Source of the DNA: Streptomyces ardesiacus
GTDB lineage: Bacteria > Actinomycetota > Actinomycetes > Streptomycetales > Streptomycetaceae
DNA length: 64,000 bases
Direction of reading: 5' to 3'
NCBI RefSeq assembly: GCF_003112575.1
Contig: NZ_BEWC01000006.1
Span: 62,001 to 126,000 of the forward strand
Shown here: in pieces, positions 17,256-25,694 of the stretch
Position numbering within the stretch: the stretch's first letter is position 1
How the letters are laid out: the number at the start of each line of letters is the position of its first letter
Position numbers and translations under genes: made by a program
Notes under the pieces: model-generated
What the model saw: the letters and a program-made list of their open reading frames with translations, nothing else
The model's database searches: none
Told to the model about the DNA's origin: nothing

Positions 17256-17609
17256 TCATCCAGGCTGGTCAGCGACGCCCTTGGAGGTTCCTCCAGGGCC
17301 CAGGGTGACGAAGAGCCCCGGGCCGCGGTCGGTGGCCTCGGCGAAGACCTCCTCCGCGACGGCCCACTCGTCCGGCCGCGCTTCGGCGTAGTGCCGCCAG
17401 CCCGTCACGACGAGCACCATCCCCCGGTCCGCCGCGCCCTCGGGCCACACCGAGGGGTCGGCGAGGGAGTCGGCGAGCGCGTCCCAGTTGCGGCCGAACC
17501 AGTCGGGCAGCGACAGGTCACGGACGCAGCGGTCCATCAGACCCGCCTTGTCCGTGACCCCGGCGAGGTCCAGCGTGACCACGAGCCGCCCCGCGGAGTC
17601 CTCGGTCAT
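17256..17609 (-). CDS. Barstar family protein (ribonuclease inhibitor-like)
   Basis: This 117-residue protein has the barstar fold pattern, above all LPDWFGRNWDALADSLAD (about residues 33-50), where the acidic Asp-rich helix of barstar docks into the barnase active site. Actinobacteria often carry lone barstar homologues; no barnase or other RNase gene is seen beside it. GGAAGG precedes the ATG. It lies between a SorC-type regulator and guaB1 on the same strand, 31 bp after the regulator stop, so it may be cotranscribed with the regulator. Confidence 0.85.
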   Translation of the reverse strand: MTEDSAGRLVVTLDLAGVTDKAGLMDRCVRDLSLPDWFGRNWDALADSLADPSVWPEGAADRGMVLVVTGWRHYAEARPDEWAVAEEVFAEATDRGPGLFVTLGPGGTSKGVADQPG

Positions 17610-17640
17610 GCCGTGCCCTTCCTTTCGCGCCGACCGGCCG

Positions 17641-18660
17641 TCAGATTCCGTCCGGGTCGGTCCGGTTGAGCGTCGGCTTCGGTGCCGAGCCCGCCGTCAT
17701 CAGGTAGTCCGCGGCCGACGTGTCCGTCACCAGGCTGGTGACGAGACCGGAGCGCAGCACCGCGTCGATGGCCGCCGCCTTGCGCTGCCCGCCCGCGATC
17801 GCCACCACCTCGGGGATGCGGCGGAGCTGGTCGGCCTTGACGGTGATGCACCGCTCCCCCAGGTCCCGCCCGACCCGGCGCCCCTCGGCGTCGAAGAGGT
17901 GCGCGGACATCTCGGCGGCGACGCCGAGCGAGGCGTAGTGCGCCCGCTCCTCGTCGCTGAGCATGTCGTGCACCGTCGAGATGCCCGGCTCCCAGGAGCC
18001 GATGGAGACGCAGGCGACCGTGACCTTGTCGAAGTACTCGAAGGCCCGGGCGATCCCGGTCTGGTGCCGCAGCGCCTGCGCGGTGGCCGCGTCCGGCAGG
18101 AGCATCGGCGCGTAGATGGGGTGGGCGTCGCCGCCCGACACCTGGGCGGCGCGGCGCACGGCCTCCACGGAGCCGCGCTCGGCGGTCCCGGCGTCGTACA
18201 CGCCCGTGAGCTGCACCACGGTGCACGGCGGCAGCCGGTCCAGGGCCGCCGCCATGTGGATGGTGGACCGGCCCCAGGCCAGGCCCAGGACGTCGCCCTC
18301 GTTGACCAGCTCGCCGAGCAGGTCGGCGGCCACCTCCCCCAGGTTCTCCGGGTCGGGTGTCTCCTCGGCGTCGGCCGGGGACTCCACCACGACGGCGTGC
18401 CGGAGCCCGTAGCGGGCGCGCAGGGCGTCCGAGCGCTCGGCGTCCAGCTCGGCCGGCACCCGGATCTCGATGCGGACAAGGTCCCGCTCGAGGGCGGTCT
18501 CGAGAACCCTGGCCACCTTGAAGCGGCTGACGCCGAACTCCTCCGCGATCTGGATCTTGGACTTGCCCTCGAGGTAGAAGCGGCGGGCCATGGCCGCCGC
18601 CTGGACCAGCTCAGCGGGTCCCATCCGCATGGCTGAACGGCCCGCCGACATACCCGACAC
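17641..18660 (-). CDS. SorC/DeoR-type sugar-binding transcriptional regulator
   Basis: The protein has 339 residues: an N-terminal helix-turn-helix (about residues 20-55, KSKIQIAEEFGVSRFKVARV) and a sugar-phosphate-binding domain shared with SorC and DeoR relatives (GDVLGLAWGRSTIHMAAAL, VVQLTGVYDA, GSWEPGISTV). It is expected to sense a phosphorylated sugar in the cytoplasm. The GTG at 18660 has GAGGAG six bases upstream. An in-frame GTG at 18684 adds eight residues but lacks a ribosome site, so the start is uncertain by that amount. It lies directly downstream of rpe on the same strand, pointing to pentose-phosphate metabolism. Confidence 0.88.
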   Translation of the reverse strand: MSGMSAGRSAMRMGPAELVQAAAMARRFYLEGKSKIQIAEEFGVSRFKVARVLETALERDLVRIEIRVPAELDAERSDALRARYGLRHAVVVESPADAEETPDPENLGEVAADLLGELVNEGDVLGLAWGRSTIHMAAALDRLPPCTVVQLTGVYDAGTAERGSVEAVRRAAQVSGGDAHPIYAPMLLPDAATAQALRHQTGIARAFEYFDKVTVACVSIGSWEPGISTVHDMLSDEERAHYASLGVAAEMSAHLFDAEGRRVGRDLGERCITVKADQLRRIPEVVAIAGGQRKAAAIDAVLRSGLVTSLVTDTSAADYLMTAGSAPKPTLNRTDPDGI

Positions 18661-18761
18661 GGCGATCTCCTCACTGCTGTTCACACTCTGGATACGCCGT
18701 TCATCCTTGCAGATTCGGCGCTGTTGATCAGCCCTGATGGGAGCCGTTCACTTTCTGTTCC

Positions 18762-19448
18762 TCAGTGGTCGCAGGACCAGGACGCCCTGGCGGTCGCCGC
18801 GTCCGCCTGTGTGCGCAGGGCACGCACCGCCTCGGCCGGGTCGGACGCCCCGTACACCGCGGACCCCGCGACGAAGACGTCGGCTCCGGCCTCCGCGCAC
18901 CGCTCGATCGTGGTGGCCGACACACCGCCGTCGACCTGGAGCCACAGCTCCAGACCGTGCTTCTTGATCAGCTCACGGGTGCGGCGGATCTTCGGAAGCA
19001 TGATGTCGAGGAACGCCTGCCCGCCGAAGCCGGGTTCAACCGTCATGATCAGCAGCATGTCGAGTTCGGGGAGCAGGTCCTCGTACGGCTCGATCGGCGT
19101 CGCGGGCTTCAGCGCCATGGACGCGCGGGCGCCCTTGGCCCGGATCTCCCGGGCCAGCCGTACGGGCGCGGCGGCCGCCTCGGCGTGGAAGGTGACGGAA
19201 CCGGCGCCCGCCTCCACGTACTGCGGCGCCCAGCGGTCCGGGGCCTCGATCATCAGGTGGCAGTCCAGCGGGGTGCCGGTCGCGCGGGCCAGGGACTCGA
19301 CCACCGGCACGCCGAGCGTGAGGTTCGGGACGAAGTGGTTGTCCATGACGTCGACGTGGAGCCAGTCGGCTCCCTCGACCGCCCTGGCCTCGTCCGCGAG
19401 GCGGGCGAAGTCGGCGGACAGGATGCTGGGGTTGATCTGGGGGGCCAT
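18762..19448 (-). CDS. rpe: Ribulose-phosphate 3-epimerase
   Basis: The 228-residue TIM barrel has all the expected motifs: INPSILSADFARL at the start (Ser and Asp of the active site), LHVDVMDNHFVPN with the metal-binding His/Asp, CHLMIE, the phosphate loop MTVEPGFGGQ and VDGGVSATT with the second catalytic Asp. It interconverts ribulose 5-phosphate and xylulose 5-phosphate in the pentose phosphate pathway. The start MAPQINPSILS fits the family; the ribosome site is weak (GCAGG). It lies 77-101 bp upstream of the SorC-type regulator (depending on which regulator start is right) and follows the end of the solute-binding protein gene. Confidence 0.95.
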   Translation of the reverse strand: MAPQINPSILSADFARLADEARAVEGADWLHVDVMDNHFVPNLTLGVPVVESLARATGTPLDCHLMIEAPDRWAPQYVEAGAGSVTFHAEAAAAPVRLAREIRAKGARASMALKPATPIEPYEDLLPELDMLLIMTVEPGFGGQAFLDIMLPKIRRTRELIKKHGLELWLQVDGGVSATTIERCAEAGADVFVAGSAVYGASDPAEAVRALRTQADAATARASWSCDH

Positions 19449-19505
19449 GCGCCAAGCCTGCCATGCTCTGCGGGGGCGGGCGGGGACGGGTCCTGGTCGC
19501 ACGTC

Positions 19506-20711
19506 TCAGCGGGCACTGCACACCGGCAGGTTCTGGGGCCTGCGGAGCGCTTCGAGTTCCTTCAGGCGGGTGTCCAGTCCGGACGGGTCGGCGAAGGCGC
19601 GCAGGACCGCCTGGTGGAAGGCGTCCCGGGTGGTGCGGGGCATGGCGTCGGAGGCGTCCCAGCAGCGGGTGCGGCCGGGTTCGCGCAGGAGGGTCCCGAT
19701 CTGCCGCTCGGCGGCGTCCTGCCCGGTGTCCGCCGGGGCGGCCCGGTTCGCCGTGTACTCCGGCAGCGCGGTGTCCGGGTCGGCGAGGTAGCGGATGAGC
19801 TGCTCGGCCTCCGGGGTCGGGTTCAGTACGGCCGCCAGGTCTCCGGAGACCTCCCAGGCGCCGGCGTTCGCCCCGGCCCCCGGCACGACCTCGGAGGAGT
19901 GGACGTAGTCGCCGCCCTCCCGCCGCCAGTGCCCGGCGCGGAAGGACCCCTGGTGCTCCAGCCGGCCCGCCGCGCACTCGGCGTCGAACGCGGTGGTCAG
20001 CACCTGCTCGGCCCGGGCGCCGTCGCCCGCGCCCACCAGACCGGCCCAGGTCGTCCAGGCCCTGCGCACGGCGGCGTCGGTCCAGGGCAGCCTGCCGTTG
20101 GCCCAGTCCTCGTACACCCGCGGCCCGGCCTGCTGGAGCAGGATGTCCTCCACCCAGTCGGTGCCGGGCCAGCCGGAGGTCGCGCCGGACTCCATGCCGA
20201 GGCACCACCGGGCGGGAGGACCGGCCGTCTTCGCCGTCGGCGCCGGACCGGCGTACCAGACCATGCTCTTCAGGCCGGTCTTCACCGGCAGCCAGTAGGT
20301 GTGGGCGTCCTGCCCCGGCACGGTGACCTCGGGAGCCCAGAACCGGTCGTAGTCCCCGGCGTCGAAGAGGTCGTCCAGCGGGTGGAGGCGGCCGTCGACG
20401 GCGTACGCGAGCAGTTCGCCGGGGCCGGGCAGCACCGCCACGTCCGGCGGGTTGCCGGCCGCCATGTCGGCGGCGAGCACCTGGCTGAGCGCGGAGCTGC
20501 CCTGGTAGACGACGTCGATCCGGTACTTCTTCTCGAACGGTTCGACGACGTGCTCTTCGAACTGCTCGCGCTCGGTGCCGCTCCAGTTGGCGAGCAGCGT
20601 GACGGAGCCCTCCCAGCCGCGCGCCCAGCGGACCCCCGCGTACACACCGGCCCCGAGCAGGACCAGGCAGAGGCAGAGGATGCCGAGGGTCCGGCCGCCC
20701 GGGCGGCTCAT
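19506..20711 (-). CDS. Membrane-anchored extracellular solute-binding protein
   Basis: The protein has 401 residues with one N-terminal hydrophobic segment (about residues 9-28, LGILCLCLVLLGAGVYAGV) and no lipobox Cys at its end, so it looks anchored rather than released. The rest has the type 1 substrate-binding pattern: VTLLANWSGTE then EKKYRIDVVYQGSS, NPPDVAVLPGPGELLAYA, and LNPTPEAEQLIRYLADPDTA. No ABC permease or ATPase genes accompany it. Instead its start overlaps the stop of a membrane protein gene (ATGA) in an operon with a PknG-like kinase. A sensory role, presenting a ligand to the membrane protein, is therefore more likely than uptake. Confidence 0.82.
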   Translation of the reverse strand: MSRPGGRTLGILCLCLVLLGAGVYAGVRWARGWEGSVTLLANWSGTEREQFEEHVVEPFEKKYRIDVVYQGSSALSQVLAADMAAGNPPDVAVLPGPGELLAYAVDGRLHPLDDLFDAGDYDRFWAPEVTVPGQDAHTYWLPVKTGLKSMVWYAGPAPTAKTAGPPARWCLGMESGATSGWPGTDWVEDILLQQAGPRVYEDWANGRLPWTDAAVRRAWTTWAGLVGAGDGARAEQVLTTAFDAECAAGRLEHQGSFRAGHWRREGGDYVHSSEVVPGAGANAGAWEVSGDLAAVLNPTPEAEQLIRYLADPDTALPEYTANRAAPADTGQDAAERQIGTLLREPGRTRCWDASDAMPRTTRDAFHQAVLRAFADPSGLDTRLKELEALRRPQNLPVCSAR

Positions 20712-21646
20712 CGCTGCCCCCGGAACCGGTACTCGGCGATCCGCGGCCACAGTCCCCACAGCGTCAGCGCCACCACGGCGGCCCCTCCCAGCGGTATCCA
20801 GTTGGACAGCGAGGCCCAGAACCCGGCGTCCGCGAGCACGCCCCGCACCTCGTCGGCCACCTCGGGAACGGCGTCCGGGCCGGCCGGCGGCACCCGTACC
20901 CCGGCGACGGCGTCGGTCATCGCGCGGTGCGCCGAGAGGGTCTGCCACGCCAGCACCGGCACCCCCGCGGCACACAGCGCGGTGGCGGCCGACAGGCGCA
21001 CCGGCACGGGCCGCCTGAAGCGGCGCCGCAGGAACAGCCCGCTCTCCAGCAGTGCCCCGCACAGCGCCGCGTACAGCACGGCGACCGTGCACCAGCCGAG
21101 CCACAGCTCCCAGGGGAAGGCGGCCTGCCGCCGGGCCTCGGCCAGTTGTTCGCCGCGCAGGGCGTCGAGGCGGCTCATGATGTCGCCCTCGGTTCCGGCC
21201 TCGGCCTCCACGCCGAGGACCTTTTCTGCGTAGTGGAGGAAGGCGGCCCGCAGCGGTGAGCCCTCCGGTTCGCGGCCCCCGCGCTCGACCCAGCCCGAGT
21301 AGACGGCGATCAGCCCGGTGACGGTCTGGACGTCGTGGCGGCCCGCCAGACCGGTGACGTTCTCCGAGGCGGCGAGGGCGAGACTCTGCTGGGCGACGGA
21401 GATCTGGGTGAGGAACTCGCCGCTGGTGTCGCCCTCGGCGCCGCCGTCGCGGACCACGTCGTGCGCCTGGCGCAGCGCGCCGCGCGCGGTGTCGACGGCG
21501 CGGATGCCCGGCGTGCTCGCGGTGGACAGGGGCACGGTGTCGTCGTGCACCCCCCGGTAGGCGAAGAACAGCGCGAGGGTGGTCGCGGTCGCCAGGACCA
21601 GCAGCAGCCTGAGCCTGCGGACCAGGTCACGGCCGGTGGTGCTCAC
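20708..21646 (-). CDS. Four-helix membrane protein with large outer domain (GlnX-like by architecture)
   Basis: The protein has 312 residues. Hydrophobic segments are at about 12-31 (LRLLLVLATATTLALFFAY), 182-205, 217-238 and 285-305. About 145 residues between the first two (EFLTQISVAQQSLALAASEN) form a helical region likely outside the cell, a layout seen in membrane sensors. It is coupled by GTGA overlap to the vWA gene upstream and by ATGA to the solute-binding protein downstream. In mycobacteria the membrane protein GlnX links the binding protein GlnH to kinase PknG; the topology and neighbours here match that scheme. Sequence homology to GlnX was not tested. Confidence 0.75.
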   Translation of the reverse strand: MSTTGRDLVRRLRLLLVLATATTLALFFAYRGVHDDTVPLSTASTPGIRAVDTARGALRQAHDVVRDGGAEGDTSGEFLTQISVAQQSLALAASENVTGLAGRHDVQTVTGLIAVYSGWVERGGREPEGSPLRAAFLHYAEKVLGVEAEAGTEGDIMSRLDALRGEQLAEARRQAAFPWELWLGWCTVAVLYAALCGALLESGLFLRRRFRRPVPVRLSAATALCAAGVPVLAWQTLSAHRAMTDAVAGVRVPPAGPDAVPEVADEVRGVLADAGFWASLSNWIPLGGAAVVALTLWGLWPRIAEYRFRGQR

Positions 21647-23109
21647 GGCCGTGCCTCGAAGCGGTGGCCGCAGGAGGGGCAGAACCGGGCGGTCGCCGGA
21701 GCCCGGTGCGAGCAGGCCGGGCAGCCCACGGTGGCCCCGGTGCCCGGCGCGGTGCCCGCCGTGCCGGTGCTCCCGGTGGCGGTGCCCGGTGCGGGGCCGT
21801 AGGTGCTGTGGCTGCTCGCGGTGATCAGGTGCTGGAAGTCGACGGCCGTCACGTCGGGGCGCAGGGCGACCCGGCCCTCCTGCGCGTCCTCGATCCGCAC
21901 GAGCCGGGCCAGGCGGCCGAGTTGTTCGTCGGCGCCCATCGCGTGGGCCAGTCGCACGGCCCGGCCCAGGTGCCGCTCGGCCAGGTCGCGCTGTCCGCGG
22001 CGGTGGGCGTCGGTGGCGGCGGCGACGGCCTCGCCGAGCCTCTGGTGCTGCTCGAAGTGCTCGACCTGGACGTCGGTGTGCCGGGACAGCGCCGGATCCT
22101 CGGTCCAGTGCACCAGGCAGGCCTGCGGCGGCGGCACCCGGACCTCGTCGCCGCCGGGCACGTCGACGGCGACCACGGCGAGCTGGAGGTCCTCCCGGCG
22201 CGGGCGTCCGGACGGGTCGGCGGCGAGGCAGAGCTGGTAGCGGCGCGTCTCGTCGCCCCAGGCGCGGGTGACGAACCGGCCGGTGCCGGCCTCGGCGGTC
22301 AGCTCGGCCTCGGTGGGGAAGACCTGCTTGAGGTAGCGCACGGAGCACCCGGGCATCGCGGTCACGGAGATCACCAGCTCGGGCACGGTCTTGGTGAGCA
22401 GCCGGTTCATGAGCTGCTCGTACTCCCCCGGCAGGGCCGCCTCCTCGCGCACCGAGGAGGCGCTGCCGTGCAGCCGGCGCGTGATCCGCAGCAGCTCCCG
22501 GCCGTCCCAGCCGTCGCCGATGCCCCAGGCGTCGCAGACGAACCGGCCCGCGCACTCCTCCAGCACCCGGGCGAGCGGCATCTGCTCGTCGTGCTGGTTC
22601 TTGCCGTCGGTGAGCAGCAGGACGTGGCCGATGGGCGCGTCCTGCTCGGCCAGCAGCCGGCGGCTCAGGTCCAGCCAGGCGCCGATGCAAGTACCGCCGC
22701 CCGCGACCATCTCGCGCACGGCCGCCGCGGCCCGCGCCCGGGTGCCGGCCGAGGCGCGGGCCATGCGCGGGGTGTCCGGATAGACCACGGTCGCCTGCTC
22801 GTTGCCCCGGACCACGGCGAACGGCGTGCCGTCGGGCAGCTTGCGGATCGCCGCGACCGCCGCCTGCTGGGCGGCGTGCAGCTTCTCCACCGGCCAGGTC
22901 ATGGAACTGGAGCAGTCCACGGCCAGTACCTGGGCGAGCACCGGCCCGCCCGGGCGGCCCGCGCCCCCGGTGCCGTCCACGCGCACGCTGAGGATGGCGT
23001 GCATCTGCGGGTCATCGGCCTCGCCGGACAGGTACTTCCACTGGCTGATCTCCAGACCGGCGGCCACCTGTCCGGCCGCCTCGCCCGTCCCGGGCGTTTC
23101 CGTCTCCAC
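21643..23109 (-). CDS. vWA domain protein with C-terminal zinc ribbon
   Basis: This 488-residue protein has a von Willebrand factor A domain (about residues 55-235) with a full MIDAS metal site: DCSSS, the Thr in GGGTCIG, and the Asp in LLTDGKNQHD. The middle (about 240-420) is beta-rich and then helical. The last 25 residues form a zinc ribbon, CPACSHRAPATARFCPSCG, after a Gly/Thr/Ala linker. The start is GTG after AGGGGA. vWA proteins scaffold complexes through metal-dependent contacts. It sits 79 bp after the kinase gene and overlaps the next membrane protein gene (GTGA), so it is probably the cytoplasmic adaptor of this cluster. Confidence 0.88.
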   Translation of the reverse strand: METETPGTGEAAGQVAAGLEISQWKYLSGEADDPQMHAILSVRVDGTGGAGRPGGPVLAQVLAVDCSSSMTWPVEKLHAAQQAAVAAIRKLPDGTPFAVVRGNEQATVVYPDTPRMARASAGTRARAAAAVREMVAGGGTCIGAWLDLSRRLLAEQDAPIGHVLLLTDGKNQHDEQMPLARVLEECAGRFVCDAWGIGDGWDGRELLRITRRLHGSASSVREEAALPGEYEQLMNRLLTKTVPELVISVTAMPGCSVRYLKQVFPTEAELTAEAGTGRFVTRAWGDETRRYQLCLAADPSGRPRREDLQLAVVAVDVPGGDEVRVPPPQACLVHWTEDPALSRHTDVQVEHFEQHQRLGEAVAAATDAHRRGQRDLAERHLGRAVRLAHAMGADEQLGRLARLVRIEDAQEGRVALRPDVTAVDFQHLITASSHSTYGPAPGTATGSTGTAGTAPGTGATVGCPACSHRAPATARFCPSCGHRFEARP

Positions 23110-23188
23110 GGTGTCCCTGCCCCCTCGCCCGTCGTCGCCGTCCCGCCCACGTTCCTTGCCGCGTCGTTCCGTGCCGCACCGCCCGCGT

Positions 23189-25645
23189 TCACGCCGTACG
23201 CCGCCAGCCCCGCACCAGCTCCCGCAGCCCGGCCGGTGCCGGGAGCACCGCGTAGGCGGCGTCCAGCAGGTCGCCGCGCTCGCCGGCGCTGCCCGCCTGG
23301 TCGGCGAGGCGCCTCAGCGACCCGGACAGCAGCCTGCGCAGCGCGTCCTCGGTGTCCTGCGGGCCCAGCAGCTCACCGGCAGGGAACCCGCTCCCCCAGC
23401 CGCCGGGCGGGCGGCAGACGAGCGCGTGCTCGCGCAGTTCGGCCACCAGCCGGTCCCGGGAGCCGCCGTCGTCGAGGTGCAGCCCCGCCAGCCGTTCACC
23501 GGCCTCGCGCAGCTCGGCGGCGAGCGGAGCGGGCCCGCCGGGCAGCCGGCCGGCCAGGATCCGCACCGCCGCGACGCGCGCGGCGTCGTAGTGCCGGGAG
23601 GTGGTCGGCACCCCGTCGAGCACGTCGACGGCCCGGCGGCGTCCGTCACGGCGCAGCCGGACCCGGGCCAGCCCGAAGGCGGCGCTGCCCTGGGTGGGGT
23701 CCCGCCGCAGGACGGCCTCGTAGAACTCCTCGGCCTGCGCCTCACGGGCCCGCGCCCGCGCTGCCGCCTGCGCTGCGTCCGGTTCGCGTGCGTCCGGCGC
23801 CCGTACGCCCGGGCCCCCCGGACCCCGTAGGGCCGGCCCCCGCACGGCCGCCCCTTGTGCGTCCGGCCCCGGCGGGCCGGGCTCCCGTGCGCCGGGCTCC
23901 CGGAACCGCGCGGCCAGGTACTCGGCGCAGTAGCCGAGCGCCAGCTTGGGCGCCGCCTCGCCGGGCAGCGCGGCGTAGGTGGCCGCGAACTCGTCCTCCG
24001 CCTGGTCCACCGCGCCGCGCGTGAGGTGGACCAGGCCCCGGTGCCAGAAGATCCGCCAGTCGTAGTCACCGCTCCACCCCTTGGCCCGGGCCACCCACTC
24101 CTCGGCCCGGGCGGCGTTCCCGGCGTCCAGGTAGGCGCGGCACAGCCACAGTGCCGTCTCCACGGTGCGCAGCGCCGGGTCGCGCTCTGCCCGTTCGGCG
24201 GTGCGGTCGGGGGTGTCCGCGGCGAGCCCGCCGAGCAGGACGGCCGCCGGGTCCGCGGCGTCGGGCAGGGGCACCGGCAGCGCCCGGGCCGTCGCGCCGG
24301 GTTCGGGAGCACCGGCCGGCAGCTCGGGTGCCCCGGTGCCGGACCGCCGCGTCCACCACCGCAGCGCCGGGACCGTGCCGAGTCCGGCGCCGAAGACCGC
24401 CGCGGTCGGCTCGAACCGGGTGGAGCGCTCGGGGTACGGTTCCCGTCCGCCGAGCGCCTGGTCCTCGCGCAGCACCTCCCACAACTGGCGGGACATCTCG
24501 GCCGCGGAGCGGAAGCGGGCGGCGGGCTCGGGGTGGGTGGCCCGGCGGATCAGCGCCTCGAAGGAGCGGGCGGCCAGTCCGGCGGGCCGGGTGGCCCGCT
24601 CGGCGAGCACCTTCAGGGTCCGGCCGACGGTGTACAGGTCGCTGTCGACGTCGAGGCCGCGCCGGTCGCGTTCGCGCTTCGGCGGGGCGTAGCCGTGGGT
24701 GTGGACGAGCGCCGAGGAACGGTCGTCGATCCGGCGGATGGCACCCAGGTCGATGACCTTGATCTCGCGCCCGTAGTGGATGACGTTCTCGGGCTTCATG
24801 TCGCAGTAGAGCAGGCCCCGGTCGTGCAGGTACTCCAGGGCGCCGAGGATCTTGCAGCCGTACGTGATCACGTGCCCGAAGGTGAAGCCCCCGGCGCCGA
24901 ACAGCCGCGTCAGCTCCTCCTCGGGGGCGAACCGGATCCAGGCGAGGGACCGGCCGCCGACGTACTCCATCACGATGTAGCCGGTCGGTTCGGCGTCGCC
25001 CGGCGCCCGGTGCCGGACGTGCGTGACGATGCGGACGATGTCGCGGTGGTGGAGGGTGCTGAGCGAGCGCCGCTCCTCCACGGCCGCCCGGCGGGCCACG
25101 GCGTCGCCGGTGTTGATCAGTCCCTTGAGGACGACGTGCAGGCCGGGCACCCGGGTGTCCTCGGCCAGGTAGACCCAGCCGTGGCCGCCGACGGCGAGAT
25201 AGCCGAGCACCTCGTAGTGCCCGCCGACCCGGTCGCCGGGGCGCAGCTTCGGCCGGAACGAGTACTCCGTGCCGCACTCCGGGCAGAACCCGTGGTCGGG
25301 CGCGGGACCGCCGTCGTAGGAGACCCCGATGGTGCCGGCGCAGTTGTCCACGCCGCAGCGCCGCCCGCCGGTCGGGGGCCGGGCGACGGTGTCGGCGGCC
25401 TCGGAGGGGTCCGGGGAGGGCAGGTGCGGCAGGACCAGGAGGCCGTCGCGGTCCAGCTCGCCCGGGGGTGCGGCGACCGGGGCCTGCGGGGACTCCTCCG
25501 GTGGAACGGGGGCGGCCGGGTCGGCGGCGGGCCCGGGCGGGGCGGGCTCCGGGGCGGGGGCGCGGCGGAAGCAGGTGTCGCAGAACCCGGTGACCATGAT
25601 GTGACCGCCCCGGCAGTCGGCCCGGACGCAGGCTCTGCCGCTCAT
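23189..25645 (-). CDS. PknG-like serine/threonine protein kinase with zinc and repeat regions
   Basis: The protein has 818 residues. Order: an N-terminal Cys cluster (CVRADC, CDTC), a Pro-rich stretch, a rubredoxin-like metal site (CGVDNC at about 114, CPECGTEYSF at about 138), a kinase domain (about 155-420), and a TPR-like helical tail (about 500-818). Kinase motifs are the Gly loop AVGGHGWVYLAED, Lys in VVLKGL, catalytic loop LLYCDMKPENVIHYG and KVIDLGAI in place of DFG. This order of redox-metal module, kinase and TPR is that of mycobacterial PknG. GAGGGG precedes the ATG at 25645. A Pro/Gly/Ala-rich low-complexity insert lies at about 655-695. Confidence 0.9.
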   Translation of the reverse strand: MSGRACVRADCRGGHIMVTGFCDTCFRRAPAPEPAPPGPAADPAAPVPPEESPQAPVAAPPGELDRDGLLVLPHLPSPDPSEAADTVARPPTGGRRCGVDNCAGTIGVSYDGGPAPDHGFCPECGTEYSFRPKLRPGDRVGGHYEVLGYLAVGGHGWVYLAEDTRVPGLHVVLKGLINTGDAVARRAAVEERRSLSTLHHRDIVRIVTHVRHRAPGDAEPTGYIVMEYVGGRSLAWIRFAPEEELTRLFGAGGFTFGHVITYGCKILGALEYLHDRGLLYCDMKPENVIHYGREIKVIDLGAIRRIDDRSSALVHTHGYAPPKRERDRRGLDVDSDLYTVGRTLKVLAERATRPAGLAARSFEALIRRATHPEPAARFRSAAEMSRQLWEVLREDQALGGREPYPERSTRFEPTAAVFGAGLGTVPALRWWTRRSGTGAPELPAGAPEPGATARALPVPLPDAADPAAVLLGGLAADTPDRTAERAERDPALRTVETALWLCRAYLDAGNAARAEEWVARAKGWSGDYDWRIFWHRGLVHLTRGAVDQAEDEFAATYAALPGEAAPKLALGYCAEYLAARFREPGAREPGPPGPDAQGAAVRGPALRGPGGPGVRAPDAREPDAAQAAARARAREAQAEEFYEAVLRRDPTQGSAAFGLARVRLRRDGRRRAVDVLDGVPTTSRHYDAARVAAVRILAGRLPGGPAPLAAELREAGERLAGLHLDDGGSRDRLVAELREHALVCRPPGGWGSGFPAGELLGPQDTEDALRRLLSGSLRRLADQAGSAGERGDLLDAAYAVLPAPAGLRELVRGWRRTA

Positions 25646-25694
25646 GCCGGGAACCCCTCGCGCGGCCGGGGTGCGGGCCGGGGTCTTCTCGCCG

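Noticed and set aside
13216..17640. A barnase or other RNase gene to match the barstar
   Set aside because: None of the neighbouring proteins has an RNase motif on either strand.
18661..18684. Upstream GTG at 18684 as start of the SorC-type regulator
   Set aside because: No ribosome site precedes it, whereas GAGGAG lies six bases before the GTG at 18660. Kept as an alternative only.
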